Shown here: one piece after another, positions 1 through 8,380 of the stretch
How positions within the stretch are numbered: position 1 is the first letter of the stretch
Layout of the letters: every line of letters starts with the position of its first letter
Source: Clostridiales bacterium
GTDB lineage: Bacteria; Bacillota; Clostridia; Oscillospirales; JAAYXM01
Direction: 5' to 3'
DNA: 16,096 bases
NCBI GenBank assembly: GCA_012515925.1
Contig: JAAYXM010000015.1
Span: 1 to 16,096 of the forward strand
The notes under the pieces: generated by a model
Database searches by the model: none
What the model saw: the letters and a program-made list of their open reading frames with translations, nothing else
What the model was told of the DNA's origin: nothing
Position numbers and translations under genes: made by a program

Positions 1-275
1 AGATTAAGGAGCTGCCAGATCTCCAGCGCCGGATTTCAGAGAATGTTTCCCGCTATGTAAAGCCCGGAGGCGGAATAGTATATTCCACCTGCACAATACT
101 TCCCGAAGAAAACCAAAACGTAATACACGATTTTTTACGTAATAATCCAGCTTTTTGCGCCGATACCATCGATTTGCCCGGTCTTCCCGGAGGGGGAAAA
201 ACCGAAATACGGCTTTTGCCCCATGAATACGATACCGACGGGTTTTATATCGCAAAGCTTAGGAGAACCCAATGA
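1..275 (+). CDS. rsmB: 16S rRNA (cytosine-967-C5)-methyltransferase, C-terminal part
   Basis: This is the 3' end of a gene that begins before the window; the frame is open from base 3 and about 90 residues are visible. The visible part contains a K-P-G-G-G-I-V-Y-S-T-C-T segment, which matches motif VI of RsmB/Fmu-type m5C methyltransferases; the Cys in S-T-C would be the catalytic nucleophile. The preceding L-P-D-L-Q-R-R-I stretch and the terminal D-G-F-Y-I-A-K end are also typical of the family. The enzyme methylates C967 of 16S rRNA using S-adenosylmethionine. The stop codon overlaps the rlmN start (ATGA at 272-275), so the two genes are likely translationally coupled. The SAM-binding motifs lie outside the window, so the exact paralogue (RsmB rather than RsmF) rests on context. 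Confidence 0.85.
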   Translation, partial: IKELPDLQRRISENVSRYVKPGGGIVYSTCTILPEENQNVIHDFLRNNPAFCADTIDLPGLPGGGKTEIRLLPHEYDTDGFYIAKLRRTQ

Positions 276-1321
276 AGGATATTAAATCAATGACCCCCGA
301 TGAGCTTTCGGAATTTGTGCAAAGCATCGGGGAGCCCCAATACCGCGCGGCACAGGTTTTTAAATGGCTTCACGGCGGTGTACGCGACTTTGATGAAATG
401 ACCAATATTTCAATAAAAACGCGGTCAAAGCTTCGTGAACACTCGTTTATAGTAACCGCTGAGCGCGCCGCAAAGCAGGTTTCAAAAAAGGACGGCACAA
501 TAAAATACCTGTTTGCTTTTGCCGACGGAAACTGCGTCGAGTCGGTTTTTATGAGATACAAGCATGGGAACTCAATCTGCATATCCACCCAGGCGGGCTG
601 CAGGATGGGTTGCGGGTTCTGCGCCTCGACGGTCGGAGGGCTAATCAGAAACCTCGCGCCGTCCGAGATGCTCGAGCAGGTAATCGGGATTATGCGAGAT
701 ACGGGTGAGAAAATCACAAATATCGTTCTTATGGGCACGGGCGAGCCCTTGGATAATTACGATAACGTAATCAGGTTTTTAAAGCTTGTAAACGATAAAA
801 ACGGTCTTAACATCGGTATGCGCCACATCTCGTTATCTACAAGCGGCCTGTGTGATAAAATCTACCGTCTCGCGGAGGAAAACATACCTGTTACGCTGTC
901 GGTATCCCTGCACGCGCCGGACGACGGGACAAGAAATAAAATAATGCCGGTAAACCGCAAATACGGGGTTTCGCGGCTGATTGAGGCATGCAGGTATTAT
1001 TATTCTCGCACATCACGGAGAATATCCTTCGAATACGCTTTGATTTCGGGCGTAAACGATACACGGGAGGCAGCGCTTAATCTTTCCCGGCTGCTTTCGG
1101 GTTTTCCGTGCCATATAAATCTTATAATGCTCAATAAGACGGTGGAATCGGATTTTTCTCCACCTTCACGCGATTGGGCGCGTAAATTTCAAGGTATACT
1201 TGAACAAAACGGGCTTAACGTTACGATGCGCCGCAGCATGGGGGAGGATATTTCCGCCGCGTGCGGACAGCTCAGGAGAAAAGCAATTGCGGCAAACGAA
1301 AGGAATGGACTTACTACATGA
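272..1321 (+). CDS. rlmN: Dual-specificity 23S rRNA A2503 / tRNA A37 C2-methyltransferase RlmN
   Basis: A 349-residue radical-SAM methyltransferase of normal family length. The iron-sulfur cluster motif CxxxCxxC is at C110, C114 and C117. A G-T-G-E-P-L-D-N-Y-D-N segment follows at about residues 155-165, as in RlmN. Near the C-terminus is G-E-D-I-S-A-A-C-G-Q-L, in which C331 corresponds to the Cys that is transiently methylated. The family makes 2-methyladenosine at A2503 of 23S rRNA and at A37 of some tRNAs. The start ATG overlaps the rsmB stop, and the stop TGA overlaps the ATG of the next gene by 4 bp. It is part of a compact operon also seen in other Firmicutes. Confidence 0.96.
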   Translation: MKDIKSMTPDELSEFVQSIGEPQYRAAQVFKWLHGGVRDFDEMTNISIKTRSKLREHSFIVTAERAAKQVSKKDGTIKYLFAFADGNCVESVFMRYKHGNSICISTQAGCRMGCGFCASTVGGLIRNLAPSEMLEQVIGIMRDTGEKITNIVLMGTGEPLDNYDNVIRFLKLVNDKNGLNIGMRHISLSTSGLCDKIYRLAEENIPVTLSVSLHAPDDGTRNKIMPVNRKYGVSRLIEACRYYYSRTSRRISFEYALISGVNDTREAALNLSRLLSGFPCHINLIMLNKTVESDFSPPSRDWARKFQGILEQNGLNVTMRRSMGEDISAACGQLRRKAIAANERNGLTT

Positions 1322-2052
1322 AAGCATGGGGCTATACGGACATAGGCAAGGTGCGAAGCGATAACGAGGACGCATATAATGTAGTGATTGACACCGAGAA
1401 AAATATCGGCTTCTGCATCGTCTGTGACGGCATGGGCGGCGCGGCCGCCGGTAATCTCGCGAGCAAAATCGCCGTGAGTACGTTCAGTGAGATTATGGGC
1501 GCCGGCCTTAAGCCCGGCATGACCGAAAAACAGCTTGCGGAGATTATATCCAAGGCCGTAAAGGCCGCGAATAAAAGCGTGCATGACGAGGCCGCGCGTG
1601 ACAAAAAGCTTCGCGGCATGGGAACGACGCTTGTGGCGGCCGTAATTTCGGGCGATAACATAGTAATCGTAAATGTGGGCGATTCCCGGGCATACCGGAT
1701 AAACCGCGACGGAATCAGCATTATAACCCGCGACCATTCACTTGTCGAGGATATGCTCCGCTCGGGCGAGATTACAAAGGAACAGGCGAACAAGCACCCT
1801 GGCAAAAACCTTATTACCCGGGCAATAGGCACGGACGCAAGGGTGCATGAGGATATATACAGCTTGAAAAGAGAGGATTTAAGCTTTGTGCTGCTGTGTA
1901 CCGACGGTCTTACAAACCTCGTTACCGAGCAGGAAATACTATACGAAATCATGTATGGAGAGAATAATTCCGAATGCTGCCGGAGGCTCGCGGATATCGC
2001 GAATCAACGCGGCGGCTATGATAATATTACCTCCGTGTTACTTGCGCTGTAA
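1318..2052 (+). CDS. prpC: PP2C-family Ser/Thr protein phosphatase (PrpC/Stp)
   Basis: A 244-residue single-domain PPM/PP2C phosphatase. Metal-binding and catalytic motifs are all present: S-D-N-E-D (D18), C-D-G-M-G-G (D37), G-M-G-T-T at 100-104, V-G-D-S-R-A-Y at 120-126, C-T-D-G-L-T (D196) and G-G-Y-D-N-I-T (D235). It should remove phosphates from substrates of the adjacent kinase PrkC. The start was chosen at ATG 1318 (M-K-A-W-G-Y-T-D-I-G-K) because this matches the family N-terminus and gives an ATGA overlap with rlmN. The same frame is open from a GTG at 1261, but that would add 19 atypical residues and a long overlap. A weak AAAGGA lies about 13 nt upstream of the chosen start. Confidence 0.95.
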   Translation: MKAWGYTDIGKVRSDNEDAYNVVIDTEKNIGFCIVCDGMGGAAAGNLASKIAVSTFSEIMGAGLKPGMTEKQLAEIISKAVKAANKSVHDEAARDKKLRGMGTTLVAAVISGDNIVIVNVGDSRAYRINRDGISIITRDHSLVEDMLRSGEITKEQANKHPGKNLITRAIGTDARVHEDIYSLKREDLSFVLLCTDGLTNLVTEQEILYEIMYGENNSECCRRLADIANQRGGYDNITSVLLAL

Positions 2053-2066
2053 GGGGGATAAAGCAA

Positions 2067-4067
2067 GTGGAAAAGTATATCGGCAAGCTTCTTGACAACA
2101 GATACGAGATATTGCAGGTAATCGGAACGGGCGGCATGGCGGTGGTTTACAAGGCGCTGTGTCATCGCTTAAACAGGCTTGTGGCCGTAAAGATTCTCAA
2201 AGACGAGTTTTCAAAGGATGAGGAGTTTCGAAAAAGGCTGCACGCGGAAAGCCACGCGATAGCCATGCTGTCACATCCGAATATAGTCGCGGTTTACGAC
2301 GTGTCCCGCTCAAACTCCATTGAGTATATAGTAATGGAGCTCATGGACGGTATGACGCTCAAGCAGTATATGGACAGAAAAGGCATACTTTCCTGGAAGG
2401 AAGCCCTGCATTTCGTAACGCAGATACTCAAGGCGTTAAGCCACGCACATTCAAAGGGCATAATCCACAGGGATATTAAGCCTCATAACATAATGCTGCT
2501 GCGTGACGGTAGCCTTAAGGTTACGGACTTCGGCATAGCTCGGTTTACCGCGGCACAGGGAACACTGTCTAAAGAGGCCTTGGGCTCGGTTCATTATATT
2601 TCTCCCGAGCAGGCAAAGGGCAGCAACATCGACGCGCGTACGGACATATACTCCGTCGGGGTCGTTCTTTATGAGATGCTTACGGGCAGGCTGCCGTACG
2701 AGGGCGATACGCCCGTTTCGATAGCTATACAGCATATCAACTCAATGCCGTTAACACCGCGGGAATTAAACCCCGACATACCGAAAGCGCTTGAAGCCAT
2801 AACCATGAAGGCCATGAACCCGTCTCTTAAACAACGTTACGCGAGCGCCGAGGAAATGTTGAACGAGCTGGAGGAATTCCGCAAGAACCCCAACATACAG
2901 ATAGAATACGAAAGAACACCGGCGACGGTTAATTCTGATTCCGAGCCTACCAAACCCGTGGGGATAAAGCTATCCTCAAACGGCGGTTTGGATGACACGG
3001 ATGATTTAAACGACGCGGACAATAAGAATAAAAGAAAGCTCAACATACCGTTAATCGTGGGGGTAATAACTGGGCTTGTGTTTGTCTCGGGTGTTATCAC
3101 GCTGATGTTGACGCTGTTCGGCGCGGGCGGAAGCATGCCCGACATTACTACGCCGTACCTTGTGGGGCTGAATTTCGAGGACGTTACAGCGGATGAAAAA
3201 TACAAGGATTTTCGGATAGTCGAGGATTCCCGCGAATACAGCAACGTATACGATAAGGGCGAAATAATAAGTCAGCGCCCGAAAGAGGGAAGGGCGGTAA
3301 AGCCGGGAAGCGAAATACACGTTGTAATAAGCGAGGGCCCGAAAACCATCATGCTTAAGGATTTGACCAACATGACGGAAAAACAGGCGCGAATCGAGGT
3401 CGAAAACCGCCTCGGGCTTAAGCTCAGCGTGGAATACGAAACCTCCGACGATATATTGGAGGGCTATGTTATAAGGTCGGAGCCCGATAAAGACTCCGAG
3501 CTTCAGGAAGGGGATACCGTAACTGTTTTTGTGAGTAAGGGAAAAGAAGTAAAAACCGTTAAGGTTCCGAAGCTTATCGGCAAAACACGTGAGGAGGCGC
3601 TGCGTGACATCGAAAACGCGGGTCTGCTTATAGGTTCCGAGAAAACCATCGAAAGCGACCTGGAGGCGGGAAGGGTTATATCCCAGAGTATTGACGAAAA
3701 CTCGGAGGTCGGGGAAAAGACGAAGATTTCCATAGAAGTCAGCTCGGGAACCGGCAAGACCGAAATACCCGCCGATAATAAACCGGCAGGCGATTCTAAA
3801 AACAACCCGCCGGACACCGGCACCCCGACCGGCGGCCAGACCGGCGGCACCGAATCCGGGCTTGCCAGGAAAACAATACCGATAAAGCTTCCGTCAACTA
3901 CCGGGGATTTAACCGTGGTTGTCAAGGCAAACGGTAAAGTCGTGTACAACAAGGTTCACAAGTCTTCCGAGAAAACAGTCAATGTTACAATCGAGGGCAA
4001 GGGAGAGACCGACATCGAGGTTTATATAAACAACATTCTGTTTAACGAAATAACGGTGACGTTTTAG
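2067..4067 (+). CDS. prkC: PASTA-domain membrane Ser/Thr protein kinase PrkC
   Basis: A 666-residue transmembrane kinase. The cytoplasmic kinase domain is about residues 13-275, with glycine loop G-T-G-G-M-A, catalytic K42 in V-A-V-K, H-R-D at 134-136, D-F-G at 154-156 and S-P-E at 179-181. An acidic linker leads to one membrane segment at about 327-351. Outside are three PASTA repeats (about 357-424, 427-492 and 496-560), which in this family bind muropeptides or lipid II. A Pro/Gly/Thr-rich spacer (about 565-600) and an extra ~65-residue beta-rich C-terminal piece follow. The start is GTG with AAGGGGG (2051-2057) upstream. It pairs with the phosphatase gene just before it and likely controls cell-wall and translation factors. 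The extra C-terminal piece was not assigned to a family. Confidence 0.96.
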   Translation: MEKYIGKLLDNRYEILQVIGTGGMAVVYKALCHRLNRLVAVKILKDEFSKDEEFRKRLHAESHAIAMLSHPNIVAVYDVSRSNSIEYIVMELMDGMTLKQYMDRKGILSWKEALHFVTQILKALSHAHSKGIIHRDIKPHNIMLLRDGSLKVTDFGIARFTAAQGTLSKEALGSVHYISPEQAKGSNIDARTDIYSVGVVLYEMLTGRLPYEGDTPVSIAIQHINSMPLTPRELNPDIPKALEAITMKAMNPSLKQRYASAEEMLNELEEFRKNPNIQIEYERTPATVNSDSEPTKPVGIKLSSNGGLDDTDDLNDADNKNKRKLNIPLIVGVITGLVFVSGVITLMLTLFGAGGSMPDITTPYLVGLNFEDVTADEKYKDFRIVEDSREYSNVYDKGEIISQRPKEGRAVKPGSEIHVVISEGPKTIMLKDLTNMTEKQARIEVENRLGLKLSVEYETSDDILEGYVIRSEPDKDSELQEGDTVTVFVSKGKEVKTVKVPKLIGKTREEALRDIENAGLLIGSEKTIESDLEAGRVISQSIDENSEVGEKTKISIEVSSGTGKTEIPADNKPAGDSKNNPPDTGTPTGGQTGGTESGLARKTIPIKLPSTTGDLTVVVKANGKVVYNKVHKSSEKTVNVTIEGKGETDIEVYINNILFNEITVTF

Positions 4068-4081
4068 TGACGGGTGAAACA

Positions 4082-4969
4082 ATGAAGCAGGGCAGGATAC
4101 TGAAAGGAGTCGGCGGCTTTTATTACGCGGATACCCGCGATGGGATTATCGTATGCAAAGCGCGCGGGAAATTCCGTATTCAGAATATCAAGCCGATGGT
4201 GGGCGATATTGCGGAGATAAGATGTCTTGACGACGAAACGGGCTTTCTTTCGGAAATTAAGCCCCGGAAAAATTTTCTTATCAGGCCGCCGATAGCTAAT
4301 ATCGACATGATTGTAATAGTTGTTTCACAAGCCCCGCCGGTTACGGATACTTTTTTAATCGACAGAGTATCCGCAATCGCGGCACACCAGAATATCGAGA
4401 CGGTTATAGCAATAAACAAATGCGATTTGGACGACGGGGACAAGCTCTATGAAATCTATACGCGCGCGGGCTTTAAGGTGTTCAGGGTAAGCGGCGTAAC
4501 GGGTGATGGCATACCCGAATTAAAACAAAGCCTTGCGGGAAAGCTTACCGCGTTTACCGGGGTATCGGGCGTCGGCAAATCGATGATATTAAACTGCATA
4601 CTTCCGGAACCCGGGCTCAAAACCGGCGAAATAAACGATAGAATAGGCAGGGGTCGGCATACGACACGTCATGTGGAGATTATAAAAATCGCCGAAAACA
4701 CATGGCTGGCCGACACTCCGGGTTTTTCCGCGTTTGATACCGGGCAAATGGATTTAATCAGAAAGGAAGAGCTCTCCGGCGCGTTTTTCGATTTTCTGCC
4801 CTATTCCGGCAATTGCAGGTTTACCGGCTGCGCGCATATAAAAGACAGCGGCTGCGCGGTAATAGACGCGTTAAAGCAAGGCAGAATCGAAGAAACCCGT
4901 TATTTAAGCTATAAAAGAATGTATGAGAGTATAAAGGACATAAAAGATTGGGAGCATAAAAATGTATGA
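4082..4969 (+). CDS. rsgA: Ribosome small-subunit-dependent GTPase A
   Basis: A circularly permuted GTPase of 295 residues: an N-terminal OB-fold region, then N-K-C-D (G4, residues 112-115), the P-loop G-V-S-G-V-G-K-S (160-167), a G-R-H-T-T switch segment and D-T-P-G (G3, 211-214). A C-terminal zinc site is formed by C245, C250, H252 and C258. RsgA acts late in 30S subunit maturation. The start was placed at ATG 4082 (M-K-Q-G-R-I-L-K-G-V-G-G-F-Y) because this matches family N-termini. A GTG at 4067, overlapping the prkC stop, would add five residues and cannot be excluded. GGGTGA at 4072-4077 is a modest ribosome-binding site. The 3' end overlaps thiN by 8 bp. In Bacillus rpe follows; here it is missing. 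Confidence 0.95.
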   Translation: MKQGRILKGVGGFYYADTRDGIIVCKARGKFRIQNIKPMVGDIAEIRCLDDETGFLSEIKPRKNFLIRPPIANIDMIVIVVSQAPPVTDTFLIDRVSAIAAHQNIETVIAINKCDLDDGDKLYEIYTRAGFKVFRVSGVTGDGIPELKQSLAGKLTAFTGVSGVGKSMILNCILPEPGLKTGEINDRIGRGRHTTRHVEIIKIAENTWLADTPGFSAFDTGQMDLIRKEELSGAFFDFLPYSGNCRFTGCAHIKDSGCAVIDALKQGRIEETRYLSYKRMYESIKDIKDWEHKNV

Positions 4970-5582
4970 CAAATGCCTGATTGTCGGCTCAATCCCGGAC
5001 GTTGATTTAAGCGATATAAAGGACCGTTTTGTAATATGCGCGGACGGCGGGCTGAATACTCTGAAAAAGCGCGGCATCCCGCCGGATTTTTTTATCGGCG
5101 ATATGGACTCCTGCGGCGATACTGATATTGACGTCCCGCGGATTATACTTCCCGCCGCCAAGGATTTGTCCGACATGCATTTCGCGATAAAACACGCTCT
5201 TAAAATGGGTGTAAAGGATTTTATACTTACAGGCTGCACGGGCGGGCGCGCGGACCATTATCTTTCAAACATATTTCTATTGGAATATATAGAGAAAAGA
5301 GGCGCCCACGGCGTCATACTCGACAGCGGAAACAGGATGGAGATATATAACAGAAACGTATACAACACAGAAGGATATAAATATGTTTCGATTGTTTCAC
5401 TGACCGAAAAGTGCTGTGGCGTCACACTTTCCGGGCTTAAATACCCGCTTAAGGACGCCACGCTCAGAAGGGACGATACCCTCGGAATCAGCAACGAGCC
5501 GCTAAGAAACGAAGTCGGAATAGAGATAAAGAAGGGACGTGCCCTTATTATTATGAGTCGGGATGATGAATATGAGGTTTAA
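4962..5582 (+). CDS. thiN: Thiamine pyrophosphokinase
   Basis: A 206-residue protein with thiamine pyrophosphokinase motifs: C-A-D-G-G at 26-30, I-G-D-M-D-S at 45-50, K-D-L-S-D-M-H at 67-73 and G-C-T-G-G-R-A-D-H at 91-99. It converts thiamine to thiamine diphosphate using ATP. The start ATG lies inside the rsgA 3' end and is preceded by GGGAG (4950-4954), a good ribosome-binding site 7 nt away. The product is the cofactor of Dxs, encoded at the far end of the window, although the two genes are in separate transcription units. Confidence 0.93.
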   Translation: MYDKCLIVGSIPDVDLSDIKDRFVICADGGLNTLKKRGIPPDFFIGDMDSCGDTDIDVPRIILPAAKDLSDMHFAIKHALKMGVKDFILTGCTGGRADHYLSNIFLLEYIEKRGAHGVILDSGNRMEIYNRNVYNTEGYKYVSIVSLTEKCCGVTLSGLKYPLKDATLRRDDTLGISNEPLRNEVGIEIKKGRALIIMSRDDEYEV

Positions 5583-6120
5583 AGTCGGCGGACATTCAAT
5601 GTTAAGCTTTGTCGCGGGGCTTTGGGTAAACCATGTTGTTTCCTTGTTTTTAACGGTTGTCATAATGGGTATTATGACAATTATTCTGAAAGAAGGCGCA
5701 AAGCTGCCCTCGGTCATAATTACGCTGTATCTGTATCTGCTATTAAGCTATAACGAGGGCTGGAACCGCGGCTCGACAAATAACCGACGATTCGAAAAAA
5801 AGCCTGTGTATTACTGGCTTCGCGGGTTTTCAGCCGGGCTTCTGGCGTCGGTTCCCGGAACCATACTCGCGGGTATACTGTTATATGACTATATAAGGGC
5901 AGGCACAATCAAAGACAGCATCATATCTCTGCTGTACAGGCTTCTGTATCTGCCGTTTACGTATATGTTTGATTATCTTGATAAAATCCCCGCGCTTTAT
6001 TTTCTGCCGATACTCGTCATGTGCGTATCCTGCGGGACAGGCTATATACTCGGACTTAAGCAGTTTGCGCTCCGGCAGGTGCTTGTGTACGAGATTAAAA
6101 GGGACAATCAGGATTCATAA
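5572..6120 (+). CDS. Hypothetical multi-pass membrane protein
   Basis: I do not recognise this family. The protein is 182 residues from ATG 5572 and has four or five hydrophobic segments at about 12-39, 45-62, 84-107, perhaps 115-133, and 142-162. A charged loop lies at about 61-80 (N-E-G-W-N-R-G-S-T-N-N-R-R-F-E-K-K) and the tail is polar. In-frame ATGs also occur at 5563 and 5566; 5572 was chosen because GGGA at 5560-5563 sits about 8 nt upstream. It overlaps the thiN 3' end and is the last gene before the terminator at 6128-6162, so it is co-transcribed with prpC-prkC-rsgA-thiN. No catalytic motif was seen. A role in envelope signalling with PrkC is only a guess from position. Confidence 0.75.
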   Translation: MRFKVGGHSMLSFVAGLWVNHVVSLFLTVVIMGIMTIILKEGAKLPSVIITLYLYLLLSYNEGWNRGSTNNRRFEKKPVYYWLRGFSAGLLASVPGTILAGILLYDYIRAGTIKDSIISLLYRLLYLPFTYMFDYLDKIPALYFLPILVMCVSCGTGYILGLKQFALRQVLVYEIKRDNQDS

Positions 6121-6127
6121 AGAGCCG

Positions 6128-6162
6128 TAAGCCTCCATAATAATCTGTGGGGGCTTATTTTT
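6128..6162 (+). terminator. Intrinsic terminator after the prkC-thiN operon
   Basis: A 9-bp stem pairs TAAGCCTCC (6128-6136) with GGGGGCTTA (6149-6157), with one T-G wobble and a 12-nt loop, directly followed by five T residues (6158-6162). A second T-run lies at 6167-6173. It begins only 7 nt after the stop codon of the hypothetical membrane protein and separates that operon from cwlD. Confidence 0.85.
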
Positions 6163-6197
6163 GCGCTTTTTTTATCGGCAAGGAGGGAAAGTAAAGT

Positions 6198-6947
6198 ATG
6201 AGATATAAGCCGTATATATCGGCCGCGGCGGTAATGATAGTCTGCGCGCTTATCACAAGCTTTGTTATTATCCGGCACAGCGTAAAAACCGCGAATTCGT
6301 ATGACGCGTCAAAACGCAGAACCGTGGTGCTCGATGCGGGTCACGGCGGAGAGGACGGCGGCGCGAGCGGACCCGGCGGTATCATGGAAAAAGGGATTAA
6401 TCTCAATATTTCAAGGGCCGTCAGCGACCTTTTGGGTTTCTACGGCGTGAACACGGCTATGACAAGAACCGAGGACATATCGCTGCATTCCGAGGAATAC
6501 AAAAGGGCCGGACAGCGCAAAACGTCCGACATCAAAAACCGGGTTAAAAGAATAAACGAGATGGAAAACGCCGTGTTAATCAGTATACATTTAAACTCAT
6601 TTCCGAATAAAAGCAGCAGGGGAGCGCAGGTGTTCTATTCGAAGAACAATCCGTTGGGTGAGGTTCTCGCTAAAACCGTGCAGAGCACTCTTAAGGAGGG
6701 AATTTCCGACGGGAACAAACGGCTCGCGAAGCAATCCGACGACGGAATTTACATATTAAAGCACGTAGACTGTCCCGCGGTACTGGTTGAGTGCGGTTTT
6801 CTCTCAAATACTGATGAGGCAAAGAAGCTTATGAGCGAGGCCTATCAGCGCAAAATCGCGGTGTGCATAACTGCGGGATATATGCGTTTTTCGGTAGGGC
6901 ATGAAAACGGGGAGTCGCCGATAATATCGGCAAATTCAAGCTATTAA
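6198..6947 (+). CDS. cwlD: N-acetylmuramoyl-L-alanine amidase, CwlD-like
   Basis: A 249-residue protein with an N-terminal membrane anchor (about residues 8-27) and one Amidase_3 domain (about 42-230). The zinc ligands and catalytic residues are visible: H49 in L-D-A-G-H-G-G, E64 in M-E-K-G, H131 in S-I-H-L-N-S and E198 in L-V-E-C-G-F. Length and layout match CwlD, which cleaves stem peptides from muramic acid during spore cortex maturation. A vegetative wall amidase of the same family is possible, and no other sporulation gene is visible here. AAGGAGG (6180-6186) precedes the ATG. It lies between a terminator upstream and the radA promoter downstream, so it may be a single-gene unit; I found no convincing promoter for it. 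Confidence 0.85.
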   Translation: MRYKPYISAAAVMIVCALITSFVIIRHSVKTANSYDASKRRTVVLDAGHGGEDGGASGPGGIMEKGINLNISRAVSDLLGFYGVNTAMTRTEDISLHSEEYKRAGQRKTSDIKNRVKRINEMENAVLISIHLNSFPNKSSRGAQVFYSKNNPLGEVLAKTVQSTLKEGISDGNKRLAKQSDDGIYILKHVDCPAVLVECGFLSNTDEAKKLMSEAYQRKIAVCITAGYMRFSVGHENGESPIISANSSY

Positions 6948-6960
6948 AAAGCCCGTGCGA

Positions 6961-6990
6961 TTGACAAGCGGGGTTTGGCTGTGGTATGTT
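6961..6990 (+). promoter_or_regulatory. Probable sigma-A promoter for radA
   Basis: A perfect -35 box TTGACA (6961-6966) is followed after 18 bp by TATGTT (6985-6990, 4 of 6 matches). The -10 box is preceded by TGG, so an extended -10 (TGn) is present. The predicted transcription start near 6997 is about 28 nt before the chosen radA ATG, leaving room for its ribosome-binding site. Confidence 0.5.
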
Positions 6991-7024
6991 ATGGGAAAGC
7001 ACGACGCATAAAGGAATGATAAGA

Positions 7025-8380
7025 ATGAAAACAAAATCCGTGTTTGTATGTATAGATTGCGGAAACGAGAGCGCCAAATGGAGCGGCCGCTGTCCGGCGT
7101 GCGGCGCATGGAACACAATGAAGGAACAGAGTATCCAGATAAAGAAGCCCGCGAGAAGCATACAGGATAAAAGACCGCGCGGTGAGATACTCCCGATAAA
7201 TGAAATAAACTCGGAGGACGAAATCCGCTTTACGACGGGAATGAACGAGCTTGACCGGGTGCTGGGCGGCGGCGCGGTACGCGGCTCTCTCGTGCTGGTT
7301 GGCGGCGAGCCGGGTATCGGCAAGTCCACGATACTGCTTCAGATCTGCAAGAGCATCTGCGCGGATAACGTCGTACTGTATATTTCGGGCGAGGAATCCC
7401 AGCGGCAGCTTAAGATGCGCGCTCAGCGTCTCGGCGTTATTTCGGACAAGCTCTATACTTACGCCGAAACGAATATGGAAGATATACTGGAGGCCGTAAC
7501 AAGGCTTAATCCGGATATTCTTATAATCGATTCGATTCAAACGGTTTATATGAGCGAAATCGACTCGCCCCCGGGCAGTGTCGCGCAGGTCAAGGAATCA
7601 ACGCTGAATCTCATGTCCCTTGCCAAAGGAAGCGGCATTACGGTTTTCGTCGTCGGACATGTAAATAAAGAGGGCATGATTGCAGGCCCGAAGGTTTTGG
7701 AGCATATGGTGGACTGCGTGCTGTATTTCGAGGGTGACAGGAATATGACCTACCGTATCCTGCGCGCGGCCAAAAACAGGTACGGTTCCACAAACGAAAT
7801 CGGCGTGTTTGAAATGCACGACAACGGGCTTGTCGAAATAGGCAACCCGTCCGCGGCTTTGCTTTCCGGCAGGCCCGAGAATGTGCCGGGCACGTGCGTG
7901 GCATGCGTAATGGAGGGCTCGCGCCCGCTGCTCGCCGAAATCCAGGCTTTAATCGCGCCCTCCGGTTTCGGTACGCCGCGCAGGATGAGCGCGGGCGTCG
8001 ATTATAACCGGGCTATGCTGCTGCTTGCCGTGTTGGAAAAGCGCGCCGGGTTTAAAATCGGCATGTTTGACGCTTACATTAACGTAATCGGCGGTTTGAA
8101 GCTGATTGAGCCCGCGGCCGACCTGCCTTGCGCTCTCGCTGTCGCGTCAAGCTGCAGAGATATTCCGATTTCCCCGGAGGTCGCGGCGTTCGGCGAAATC
8201 GGGCTTACGGGCGAGCTTCGCTCGGTTTCCGGCACCGCCCAGCGGCTTGCGGAAATACACAGGCTCGGCTTTAAGAAATGCGTAATACCCGTACAAAACG
8301 CGCGGGATATAAAAATACCTAACGGTCTCGAGGTGCTGTTCGCCAAAAACATAAACGACGCTATTGCGAAGGCTATCTGA
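7025..8380 (+). CDS. radA: DNA repair protein RadA (RecA-like branch-migration ATPase)
   Basis: A 451-residue RadA/Sms. A four-cysteine zinc finger (C9, C12, C23, C26; C-x2-C and C-x2-C) is at the N-terminus. A RecA-like ATPase core follows, with Walker A G-G-E-P-G-I-G-K-S-T (93-102), Walker B around I-L-I-I-D-S (about 165-170) and the RadA signature K-N-R-Y-G (250-254). A C-terminal Lon-protease-like domain completes it. RadA promotes branch migration in recombinational repair. The start was set at ATG 7025 (M-K-T-K-S-V-F-V-C) with AAAGGA at 7010-7015. A longer frame from 6986 would overlap the predicted promoter and add 13 atypical residues. Confidence 0.96.
   Translation: MKTKSVFVCIDCGNESAKWSGRCPACGAWNTMKEQSIQIKKPARSIQDKRPRGEILPINEINSEDEIRFTTGMNELDRVLGGGAVRGSLVLVGGEPGIGKSTILLQICKSICADNVVLYISGEESQRQLKMRAQRLGVISDKLYTYAETNMEDILEAVTRLNPDILIIDSIQTVYMSEIDSPPGSVAQVKESTLNLMSLAKGSGITVFVVGHVNKEGMIAGPKVLEHMVDCVLYFEGDRNMTYRILRAAKNRYGSTNEIGVFEMHDNGLVEIGNPSAALLSGRPENVPGTCVACVMEGSRPLLAEIQALIAPSGFGTPRRMSAGVDYNRAMLLLAVLEKRAGFKIGMFDAYINVIGGLKLIEPAADLPCALAVASSCRDIPISPEVAAFGEIGLTGELRSVSGTAQRLAEIHRLGFKKCVIPVQNARDIKIPNGLEVLFAKNINDAIAKAI

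Noticed and set aside
4..255. Minus-strand open frame opposite the rsmB end.
   Set aside because: The + strand frame carries rsmB motif VI and joins rlmN through an ATGA overlap; the minus frame has no recognisable features.
1332..1952. A 206-codon open frame on the minus strand opposite prpC.
   Set aside because: It lies fully opposite a well-conserved phosphatase and has a Ser/Leu-rich composition typical of an antisense shadow.
6986..7024. Upstream ATG for radA, adding 13 residues.
   Set aside because: It sits within the predicted -10 box, has no family support, and the ATG at 7025 has a proper ribosome-binding site and the standard RadA N-terminus.
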